A DNA stretch of 64,000 nt. Source: Micropterus salmoides (taxonomy: Eukaryota > Chordata > Actinopteri > Centrarchiformes > Centrarchidae). Shown here in pieces: positions 62,701 through 64,000 of the stretch (position 1 is its first letter; the number at the start of each line of letters is the position of its first letter). The stretch spans positions 19,461,697 to 19,525,696 of the forward strand of contig NW_024041373.1 in assembly GCF_014851395.1 (NCBI RefSeq), given 5' to 3'. The notes under the pieces are model-generated. The model saw only the letters and a list, made by a program, of their open reading frames with translations, was not told the DNA's origin and made no database searches. The translations under genes and the position numbers were made by a program.

Positions 62701-64000
62701 AATTATCAACTTTTTAAAAAAATATAATGATAATGAGTTAAATCATTTTCAAGCAAAAATTCCAAATATTTTATGGCTCCAGGTTTTAAGGGTCACTGTT
62801 TTATGACATTTTTATTGACCAAGTGATTCACCCAGAAAATAATTGACAGATATTAATTGACAACAAGTAAATGCAAGGAATTTTAAATCTCTGCCAGAAG
62901 ACATCCCACTAGACCTCCAAATGGTGACAGTGCAGTTATGCAATGAAATTGGCAGCGAATCTGAAAATCTATCCCAAGAGAAAAACTCAAATTACTGTCA
63001 GTGGGCACTTGAATCAACAGAATTCTACTCTGGACAGCCACTCAGCAAGTTCCCCTCTTGTCTCACGCTACATGTTGTAGGCTGACTTTAACCTGTTTAT
63101 TGAATTAATGAAGCTTGTCTTCCCCACACTGTGGCCCTGTATACTAACAGGGTAACACTATCAGAGTGGTACAAAGTACAGTATGGTTACAGTATGCAAA
63201 GTCATGATCTTTCTTCCTAACTTGATTGAAATCATGTGGCGAGTGTACAGCCTGATATATACTGAGCACCCTACAGTAACTAGTCTGTAATTAGATTAGT
63301 ACACAGCTGTCATGTGTCTGTGTTCACCCTTAAGAGAAATAACCCAGCTTGTTGGATTTATCACTTAAGATGGTCACTTAAACTACAGTGTTTCAACCCT
63401 TTTATATGTATGAGACAAAAATTGCTTAAATGTGCAGTGCAGAGTTCCAAACTGATCATCCTCATATTAGATGAATTGTTGACTTACAGATTTGTAATTT
63501 TCTGTTTTTCTCCCCCCTTTCCTCCGGTCTCACCTCCTCAGGTTCTGGCTCGCAGACTGTCACCAGATTCCTGAGACGGTGAGTCTAGCGTCTCAGTTAT
63601 ACCGGGAGCTGATCTGCGTGCCGTACCTGGCCAAGTTTGTGGTGTTTGCTAAGATGAACGACGCTATTGAGGCTCGGCTGCGCTGCTTCTGCATGACAGA
63701 CGACAAGGTGGACAAGACCCTCGAACAGCAGGAGAACTTTGAGGAAGTGGCCAGGAGTAAAGATATCGAGGTGGGGCTGTGTGTTCATTGTGGACTTGAA
63801 TTGCAAGAGAATCTTAATAAAGAAGAATTGAATAAATCCATAATATGTTATTGAAATGCAATACAATATCAATTTCATCCACCTCATCTCCAGAATGGGT
63901 TTAAGTTGTGATACTACATTTTTCGGTCAATTGATTTTTGTAGGTTCTCGAGGGCAAGCCTATCCATGTGGATTGTTACGGCAACCTGTCCCCTCTCACC
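18728..64000 (+). CDS. ank3: ankyrin-3 (ankyrin-G), 5' and central part of the gene, runs off the right edge
   Basis: Ankyrin-G links membrane proteins (voltage-gated Na+ channels, KCNQ, neurofascin/L1 adhesion molecules, Na/K-ATPase) to beta-spectrin beneath the plasma membrane. Exons join in frame as: 18728-18763 (candidate start), 25930-26031, 26353-26451, 29021-29119, 29769-29867, 31237-31422, 31913-31936, 33593-33691, 35608-35706, 36344-36442, 37041-37238, 38037-38135, 38385-38483, 38624-38722, 38811-39008, 40662-40760, 43145-43243, 44737-44934, 45243-45341, 46202-46300, 46498-46596, 46723-46818, 48484-48556, 48776-48832, 53028-53151, 56888-56990, 58487-58596, 60384-60608, 60845-60999, 61364-61575, 61819-62026, 62387-62483, 63542-63770, 63944-64000. 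This totals 1358 codons with no stop. Domain order is 24 ankyrin repeats, linker, ZU5-N, ZU5-C and the beginning of UPA. Ankyrin-G-specific linker text (GEDAMTGDTDKYL, RDSMMIEE) separates it from ank2 and ank1. Which teleost paralogue (a or b) it is cannot be told. The death domain and C-terminus are outside the window. Confidence 0.95.
19105..19380. repeat. dispersed repeat family C, copy 3
   Basis: tgacattttgggaaatatgttt at the start, then aacaaacaagatatactgta, tgtgttaatcagtgagctt, tttccagtctttatgctaagc and aaagtattcctttaaga at the end. Same orientation as 7305-7600. Confidence 0.6.
19480..20090. repeat. dispersed repeat family B, longest copy
   Basis: Opens with ggctttccggagctttgtag, tgaatttcagttcattgttt, tttggttcacactcaccact; interrupted by an AT-rich (TAA)n expansion at 19755-19815; continues atatttctctcaggagttgg and actccaaatgattgataatg. 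In the 25930 upstream intron. Confidence 0.6.
23515..24080. repeat. old fish dispersed repeat
   Basis: ataatctttatttattgagc, acttttca, tacaaagtgctttcacaagg, gggcaggctgttcaagagcc, tcggggccctgactgcaaac and gggagccagtg resemble a high-copy fish repeat that begins with a 'TTTATTTATTGAGCACTTT' tract. No open frame. Class not assigned. Confidence 0.55.
25794..25799 (+). CDS. ank3: candidate minimal first coding exon (Met-Gln)
   Basis: ATG CAG is followed directly by a consensus donor gtaagc in phase 0. Only 130 bases separate it from the next exon, through an intron ending in a strong CT-rich tract. The start context is moderate (a at -3, c at +4). Spliced, it would give MQ-SDSNASYL, an ankyrin-G N-terminus of two extra residues. 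The upstream 150 bases would then be 5' UTR. It could equally be the 3' end of a longer coding or non-coding 5' exon. Confidence 0.35.
25930..26031 (+). CDS. ank3: ank3 exon: ankyrin repeat 1
   Basis: 34 codons beginning SDSNASYLRAARAGNLEK and ending EINICNQ, between a ccccag acceptor and a gtcagt donor, phase 0 at both ends. This is the first exon shared by all repeat-containing ankyrin-G forms. The cysteine of NICNQ (codon 26023-26025) aligns with Cys70 of mammalian ankyrin-G, the palmitoylated residue needed for lateral-membrane and axon-initial-segment targeting, so that regulation should be kept here. Confidence 0.96.
26353..26451 (+). CDS. ank3: ank3 exon: ankyrin repeat 2
   Basis: 99 bases, phase 0/0, NGLNALHLASKEGHVEVV...DAATK, between ctcag and gtaagg. 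It has the standard 33-residue helix-turn-helix repeat with the -LHLA- helix start and a GH-V-VV second helix. An early repeat of the solenoid that binds membrane proteins. Confidence 0.96.
27770..28165. repeat. dispersed repeat family E, copy 1
   Basis: Starts ttcacatgtcaaagtctgtt-tacaggtcttg and ends gtggagtactcctttaa. The same start and end frame 42313-42750, with a different middle, as expected for internally diverged non-autonomous elements. Within the intron after repeat 2. Confidence 0.55.
28885..28953. repeat. (CA)n microsatellite, interrupted
   Basis: CA array with regularly placed tca interruptions, about 70 bases before the acceptor of the repeat 3 exon. Confidence 0.9.
29021..29119 (+). 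CDS. ank3: ank3 exon: ankyrin repeat 3
   Basis: 99 bases, phase 0/0, KGNTALHIASLAGQTEVV...NVNAQSQ, between aatgcag and gtggga. The wording is nearly invariant among vertebrate ANK2 and ANK3. The intron before it (2.6 kb) ends in long CA arrays, so the polypyrimidine tract of the acceptor is short. Confidence 0.96.
29769..29867 (+). CDS. ank3: ank3 exon: ankyrin repeat 4
   Basis: 99 bases, phase 0/0, NGFTPLYMAAQENHLEVV...ASQSMATE, between gtgcag and gtactg. Family-typical TPLYMAAQENHLEVV helix pair. Confidence 0.97.
29868..31236. other. intron after repeat 4
   Basis: Pyrimidine-rich 29970-30175 and CA-rich 30340-30610 tracts give spurious open frames. Otherwise featureless. Confidence 0.7.
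31237..31422 (+). CDS. ank3: ank3 exon: ankyrin repeats 5 and 6
   Basis: 186 bases (62 codons), phase 0/0, starting DGFTPLAVALQQGHDQVV, passing through NDTKGKVRLPALHIAAR and ending DHNADVESK before gtgagt. It is shorter than two full 33-residue units because repeat 6 of ankyrins has a clipped loop (KGKVRLPAL), as in the mammalian proteins. The GC-rich third positions contrast with the AT-rich introns. Confidence 0.97.
31913..31936 (+). CDS. ank3: ank3 microexon MMVNRTTE between repeats 6 and 7
   Basis: 24 bases, eight codons MMVNRTTE, preceded by a pyrimidine-rich tract ending ctgtag and followed by gtacac. Phase is 0/0, so it can be included or skipped without changing frame. The same octapeptide sits at the same place in mammalian ANK2 (between the -SK of repeat 6 and SGFTPLHIAAHYGN of repeat 7), which makes chance unlikely. 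As a phase-neutral microexon it is probably alternatively spliced, perhaps neuron-biased (inference). Confidence 0.85.
31937..35607. other. introns on both sides of the repeat 7 exon
   Basis: AT-rich, with no repeat recognised confidently apart from short T and A runs. The repeat 7 exon (33593-33691) is the only coding piece. Confidence 0.65.
33593..33691 (+). CDS. ank3: ank3 exon: ankyrin repeat 7
   Basis: 99 bases, phase 0/0, SGFTPLHIAAHYGNINVA...AVDFMAR, between cctcag and gtgagt. Mammalian ANK3 reads DFTAR at the end; here it is DFMAR. Confidence 0.97.
35608..35706 (+). CDS. ank3: ank3 exon: ankyrin repeat 8
   Basis: 99 bases, phase 0/0, NDITPLHVASKRGNSNMV...KIDAKTK, between tatttag and gtgaga. 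NDITPL, rather than the NGITPL of ANK2, is an ankyrin-G feature as I recall the families. Confidence 0.97.
36344..36442 (+). CDS. ank3: ank3 exon: ankyrin repeat 9
   Basis: 99 bases, phase 0/0, DGLTPLHCGARSGHEQVVE...PFLSKTK, between cttcag and gtagct. HCGARSGHEQVVE is the ankyrin-G wording (ANK2 has HCAARSGHDQVVE). Confidence 0.97.
36898..36972. repeat. TGTC/CATC short tandem repeat
   Basis: Repeated ctgtccat and gtctgtc units, running into the pyrimidine tract of the repeat 10-11 acceptor. Confidence 0.7.
37041..37238 (+). CDS. ank3: ank3 exon: ankyrin repeats 10 and 11
   Basis: 198 bases, phase 0/0, NGLSPLHMATQGDHLNCV... then DYLTALHVAAHCGHYKVA...NPNAKAL, between ctatag and gtaggg. The fused two-repeat exon is conserved in vertebrate ankyrins. 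The upstream intron ends in a CT-rich tract with a run of Cs. Confidence 0.97.
38037..38135 (+). CDS. ank3: ank3 exon: ankyrin repeat 12
   Basis: 99 bases, phase 0/0, NGFTPLHIACKKNRVKVM...SIQAVTE, between gtgcag and gtacta. Confidence 0.97.
38385..38483 (+). CDS. ank3: ank3 exon: ankyrin repeat 13
   Basis: 99 bases, phase 0/0, SGLTPIHVAAFMGHENIV...SPNTTNV, between tttacag and gtgagt. The second helix (HALTHH) differs from mammalian SQLMHH, a lineage change on the solenoid surface. Confidence 0.97.
38624..38722 (+). CDS. ank3: ank3 exon: ankyrin repeat 14
   Basis: 99 bases, phase 0/0, RGETALHMAARAGQADVV...KVETKSK, between ttccag and gttaga. The following intron is only 88 bases, the shortest in the gene window. 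Confidence 0.97.
38811..39008 (+). CDS. ank3: ank3 exon: ankyrin repeats 15 and 16
   Basis: 198 bases, phase 0/0, DDQTALHISSRLGKVDIVQ... then SGYTPLHLAAREGHQDVA...LSSSTK, between ccgcag and gtgggt. Confidence 0.97.
39637..39700. repeat. (TC)n followed by (CA)n
   Basis: CT array turning into a CA array with a cgc variant, within the intron after repeat 16. Confidence 0.85.
40662..40760 (+). CDS. ank3: ank3 exon: ankyrin repeat 17
   Basis: 99 bases, phase 0/0, KGFSPLHVAAKYGKMEVA...PDAAGK, between caacag and gtgaga. Confidence 0.97.
41750..41970. repeat. old fish dispersed repeat fragment
   Basis: aattcagttcagttttattt, ttatctcaatgcacttttca and acagggacccaacacagac, with the order of a common fish repeat (TTTTATTTATATAG...TCAAGGCGCTTTA...ACCCAACA). 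Diverged, within the intron after repeat 17. Confidence 0.5.
42313..42750. repeat. dispersed repeat family E, copy 2
   Basis: Starts ttaaagggaaac-ttacacatcaaagactctttagaggtcttg and ends with the same 17-base gtggagtactcctttaa as copy 1. Ends facing ttaaaggg/cctttaaa suggest short inverted termini. Confidence 0.55.
43145..43243 (+). CDS. ank3: ank3 exon: ankyrin repeat 18
   Basis: 99 bases, phase 0/0, SGLTPLHVAAHYDNQRVA...SPHAAAK, between gttttag and gtatcc. The donor is weaker than average. The acceptor is preceded by a TG-rich microsatellite-like tract instead of a plain pyrimidine tract. Confidence 0.97.
43244..44736. other. intron after repeat 18
   Basis: Contains a (TTA)n run near 44164-44186 and a pyrimidine-rich tract at 43800-43975. 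No exon seen. Confidence 0.65.
44737..44934 (+). CDS. ank3: ank3 exon: ankyrin repeats 19 and 20
   Basis: 198 bases, phase 0/0, NGYTPLHIAAKKNQMDIG...NAVTR then QGISPIHLAAQEGSVDLV...NVCNK, between cctcag and gtgaaa. Confidence 0.97.
45243..45341 (+). CDS. ank3: ank3 exon: ankyrin repeat 21
   Basis: 99 bases, phase 0/0, SGLTPLHLAAQEDKVNVAE...VNPQTK, between attcag and gtaaag. Confidence 0.97.
45791..45839. repeat. (TG)n microsatellite
   Basis: Uninterrupted TG array of about 24 units, the purest in the window; a shorter (CA)n lies at 45660-45686, giving a potential inverted CA/TG pair. Confidence 0.92.
46202..46300 (+). CDS. ank3: ank3 exon: ankyrin repeat 22
   Basis: 99 bases, phase 0/0, MGYTPLHVACHYGNAKMA...VNGKTK, between atgcag and gtagaa. 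Confidence 0.97.
46498..46596 (+). CDS. ank3: ank3 exon: ankyrin repeat 23
   Basis: 99 bases, phase 0/0, NGYTPLHQAAQQGHTHII...SANELTM, between tctag and gtcagt. HQAAQQGHTH is a hallmark of the penultimate ankyrin repeat. Confidence 0.97.
46723..46818 (+). CDS. ank3: ank3 exon: ankyrin repeat 24 (last repeat)
   Basis: 96 bases (32 codons), phase 0/0, NGSTALSIACRLGYISVVDTL then RPMTDENLTAM, between ggtcag and gtgaga. The repeat ends in the family's GYISVVDTL cap. The T-rich tail after it in mammals (ETMTTTT) is replaced by DENLTAM. Confidence 0.96.
46819..48483. other. intron between the last ankyrin repeat and the linker
   Basis: Nothing recognisable beyond a purine-rich patch at 47535-47650. 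It marks the change from phase 0 repeat exons to phase 1 and 2 linker exons. Confidence 0.65.
48484..48556 (+). CDS. ank3: ank3 linker exon (KHKINVPETMNEFLDLSDDE)
   Basis: 73 bases, enters in phase 0 and leaves in phase 1 (24 codons plus one base): SASEKHKINVPETMNE... to DDE|g, donor gtatgt. The VPETMNE-L-SDDE block follows the ankyrin repeats in all vertebrate ankyrins and is an acidic, probably unstructured linker. Confidence 0.95.
48776..48832 (+). CDS. ank3: ank3 linker exon (acidic, phase-symmetric)
   Basis: 57 bases, phase 1/1, reading V-RANVPEILNEESFSDVDE, between acacag and gtattt. It matches in place and pattern the VRKANAPEMLSDGEYISDVEE segment of mammalian ankyrin-G. Because it is phase-symmetric it could be skipped without a frame change. 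Confidence 0.92.
48833..50959. other. 5' part of the long linker intron
   Basis: AT-rich, no repeat family recognised. The final 270 bases (50690-50959) become GC-richer and may already be part of the internal promoter region of the short isoform. Confidence 0.55.
50960..51334 (+). promoter_or_regulatory. probable promoter and 5' UTR of short ankyrin-G
   Basis: This stretch directly precedes the internal start at 51335. It contains a CpG cluster (seven CpG within 51127-51152) in otherwise CpG-poor DNA, as expected for an internal vertebrate promoter. A TATAAAA-like string at 51313 lies only about 20 bases before the ATG, so it is more likely in the 5' UTR than a TATA box. No transcript evidence is available. 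Confidence 0.4.
51335..51353 (+). CDS. ank3: ank3 internal alternative first exon (MAALDKG), short isoform without ankyrin repeats
   Basis: ATG GCT GCG TTA GAC AAA G ends at a perfect donor gtaagt in phase 1, exactly the phase of the next exon at 53028, giving MAALDKGEDAMTGDTDKYL. Mammalian ANK3 has a known short form beginning MALPQSEDAMTGDTDKYL at the same junction, so position, length, phase and first residues all agree. The start context is favourable (a or g at -3, G at +4). The product would lack all 24 ankyrin repeats but keep the ZU5 and UPA domains, hence bind spectrin without the repeat-dependent cargo. Confidence 0.8.
52440..52521 (+). CDS. candidate second internal first exon (MREKGKHC...)
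   Basis: An ATG opens 27 codons plus one base, ending at GAG|gtgcgg in phase 1, again compatible with the exon at 53028 (joined text ...SADR-GEDAMT). It lies in the most CpG-dense stretch of the window (about 12 CpG within 52462-52537), typical of a promoter. The donor is weak and I do not recognise the peptide. The tract may instead be only a CpG-rich regulatory element or a non-coding first exon. Confidence 0.28.
53028..53151 (+). CDS. ank3: ank3 linker exon (GEDAMTGDTDKYL...)
   Basis: 124 bases, enters in phase 1 and leaves in phase 2: GEDAMTGDTDKYLRPQD, LKELGDDSLPQEGYMG, FSIGARSA. The acceptor is a run of Cs ending accag and the donor is gtaagc. The text is close to identical to mammalian ankyrin-G and clearly different from ANK2, which has a longer insertion after DDSLPS. 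This is the splice hub where long and short isoforms converge. Confidence 0.97.
53152..56887. other. 3.7 kb linker intron
   Basis: Contains a strongly purine-rich tract at 55480-55800 (pyrimidine-rich on the minus strand) that produces long low-complexity antisense frames, CA-rich patches near 53385 and 56100, and a (TTG)n run near 54066. No exon recognised. Confidence 0.65.
56888..56990 (+). CDS. ank3: ank3 linker exon (SLRSFSSDRSNTLNRSS...)
   Basis: 103 bases, enters in phase 2 and leaves in phase 0: SLRSFSSDRSNTLNRSSF then ARDSMMIEEILAPTKDT, between catgtag and gtaaga. Serine-rich and conserved in ankyrin-G (mammals: RSYTLNRSSYARDSMMIEELLVPSK). The acceptor has an unusually poor pyrimidine tract (ggtaacatgtag). 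Confidence 0.96.
57914..57964 (+). CDS. ank3: probable ank3 cassette exon (LQSVCKDISYLVDPLNK)
   Basis: 51 bases, 17 open codons LQSVCKDISYLVDPLNK, phase 0/0, preceded by a textbook pyrimidine tract (tctctcttctcccctaag) and followed by AAG|gtataa. It sits between exons that are themselves 0-compatible (KDT| and |HLAV), so it can be included or skipped. Balanced residue use (C, Y, W-free, buried-type hydrophobics) looks protein-like. It is not in the standard mammalian form I know, so it is probably alternatively spliced. Confidence 0.7.
58487..58596 (+). CDS. ank3: ank3 linker exon (HLAVTRDY...SSPIHSG)
   Basis: 110 bases, enters in phase 0 and leaves in phase 2: HLAVTRDYSSECMRRYSW then TPDTVDHSHNTVSSPIHSG, between tcccag and gtaaga. 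The RRYSW and SSPIHSG blocks are conserved directly before the first ZU5 domain of ANK2 and ANK3. Confidence 0.96.
59438..59470 (+). CDS. ank3: probable ank3 cassette exon (LSSPLPQYDSR)
   Basis: 33 bases between ttttgcag and gtgatg, phase 2/2. Inclusion changes ...PIHSG-FLVSF to ...PIHSG-LSSPLPQYDSR-FLVSF with no frame change. ANK2 carries an unrelated short insert at the same junction in some forms, and an SSPLPQYDSR-like insert exists in some ANK3 isoforms as far as I recall. A 33-base open stretch with exact acceptor, donor and matching phase is hard to get by chance. Confidence 0.75.
59692..59732. repeat. (TC)n microsatellite
   Basis: About 20 uninterrupted TC units in the intron before the ZU5-N exon. 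Confidence 0.92.
60384..60608 (+). CDS. ank3: ank3 exon: start of ZU5-N, beta-spectrin binding
   Basis: 225 bases, phase 2/2: FLVSFMVDARGGSMRGSR, HNGMRIIIPPRKCTAPTR, ITCRLAKRHKLAYPPPMVE, then GEGLVSRLVEVGPAGAQFLG. This is the first half of the first ZU5 domain. The DAR triplet (codons 60406-60414) is the motif whose mutation in ankyrins abolishes beta-spectrin binding; it is intact. Donor gtagga. Confidence 0.98.
60845..60999 (+). CDS. ank3: ank3 exon: end of ZU5-N
   Basis: 155 bases, enters in phase 2 and leaves in phase 1: PVIVEIPHFGSMRGKEREL then IVLRSDNGDTWKEHQSD and PEDLPELLSGMDE, between ttcag and gtaaag. It completes the beta-rich first ZU5 domain. HFGSMRGKERELIVLRS is the ankyrin-G wording. 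Confidence 0.97.
61364..61575 (+). CDS. ank3: ank3 exon: start of ZU5-C
   Basis: 212 bases, enters in phase 1 and leaves in phase 0: ELDSPAELEKKRICRIVTR, DFPQYFAVVSRIKQESN, then GPDGGLLSSSTVP and FPQGALTKRIRVGLQ, between cacag and gtacag. It opens the second ZU5 domain, which packs against ZU5-N and UPA in the ankyrin supramodule. Confidence 0.97.
61819..62026 (+). CDS. ank3: ank3 exon: ZU5-C, ends at a GC donor
   Basis: 208 bases, enters in phase 0 and leaves in phase 1: AQPVPDDMARAVLGNRATF, SPIVTVEPRRRKFHKPITM, then LRLLCSITG. The only boundary keeping the conserved ...CSITGGTSPAQWED frame is ACAG|gcaagt, a non-canonical GC donor in otherwise perfect context. The nearby gt at 62031 would break the frame. 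Confidence 0.95.
62027..62386. other. GC-AG intron
   Basis: Begins gcaagt and ends atacag; 360 bases. Frame conservation on both sides requires this boundary. GC-AG introns are a known minority class spliced by the normal U2 spliceosome, often with strong exon-side complementarity, as here (ACAG|gcaagt). Confidence 0.85.
62387..62483 (+). CDS. ank3: ank3 exon: end of ZU5-C
   Basis: 97 bases, enters in phase 1 and leaves in phase 2: GGTSPAQWEDITGTTPLSF then VTDCVSFTTNVSAR, between atacag and gtgaga. AQWEDITGTT and the FTTNVSARFWL strand are near-invariant in ankyrins. Confidence 0.97.
62660..62880. repeat. dispersed repeat family A, intronic copy
   Basis: Inside the intron before the UPA exon. 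Shared blocks are atcaatta-ttatcaactttttaa, ttttcaagcaaaaattccaaat, atttttattgaccaagtgatt and gaaaataattgacagatatta. Same + strand order as at 3361-3945. Confidence 0.65.
63542..63770 (+). CDS. ank3: ank3 exon: start of UPA domain
   Basis: 229 bases, enters in phase 2 and leaves in phase 0: RFWLADCHQIPETVSLASQ, LYRELICVPYLAKFVVFAK, MNDAIEARLRCFCMTDDK, VDKTLEQQENFEEVARSKD, between cctcag and gtgggg. This begins the UPA (UNC5-PIDD-ankyrin) domain, the third member of the ZU5-ZU5-UPA supramodule. Confidence 0.97.
63944..64000 (+). CDS. ank3: ank3 exon: UPA, cut by the window edge
   Basis: Enters in phase 0 after ttgtag and reads VLEGKPIHVDCYGNLSPLT to the last base of the window. It matches VLEGKPIYVDCYGNLAPLTK of mammalian ankyrin-G. 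The exon's donor is outside. Confidence 0.95.

Noticed and set aside
1..64000. An undescribed multi-gene system
   Set aside because: Only one gene plus ordinary repeats is visible on either strand; nothing supports an operon, defence island or other new system. The novelty is limited to isoform architecture.

Overview
The window is vertebrate genomic DNA, most likely from a percomorph-type teleost fish. Evidence: short coding islands flanked by GT...AG introns, AT-rich introns full of CA/TG microsatellites, a decayed L2-type LINE, and several old dispersed repeats of kinds common in fish genomes. There is no bacterial, viral or plasmid content. Exactly one gene is supported, on the + strand: ank3, encoding ankyrin-G, the adaptor that ties ion channels and adhesion proteins to the spectrin-actin cytoskeleton (axon initial segment, nodes, lateral membranes). 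ank3 is preferred over ank2 and ank1 because the linker carries ankyrin-G-specific wording: GEDAMTGDTDKYL, SLRSFSSDRSNTLNRSS and RDSMMIEE.

Layout. 1-17400: no gene seen; a 5'-truncated LINE on the minus strand (about 1036-2700), dispersed repeats, microsatellites and a G-quadruplex-prone tract. 17400-25930: probable 5' end region of the transcripts seen here, with three candidate first coding exons (18075, 18728, 25794), each ending in phase 0 as the first shared exon requires. 25930-46818: twenty exons encoding 24 ankyrin repeats, nearly all exactly 99 or 198 bases and always cut in phase 0, plus a 24-base microexon (MMVNRTTE). 46819-58596: the linker exons, all cut in phase 1 or 2. Inside this stretch sits an internal alternative first exon (51335-51353, MAALDKG) that would start a short ankyrin-G lacking all ankyrin repeats, plus a weaker second candidate (52440-52521). 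57914-57964 and 59438-59470 are two small in-frame exons that look like splice cassettes. 58597-63770: ZU5-N (spectrin-binding, DAR motif intact), ZU5-C and the start of UPA. The exon at 63944 runs off the right edge, so the rest of UPA, any giant neuronal exon, the death domain and the C-terminus lie outside.

Joined without the two cassettes, but with the 18728 start and the microexon, the exons give 1358 open codons with no frame break, so the gene looks intact as far as the window goes. I found no undescribed biological system. What deserves attention is transcript architecture: alternative starts that all meet the same splice phase, three small cassettes, and one GC-AG intron. Gene identity rests on remembered family sequence, not on a database search.
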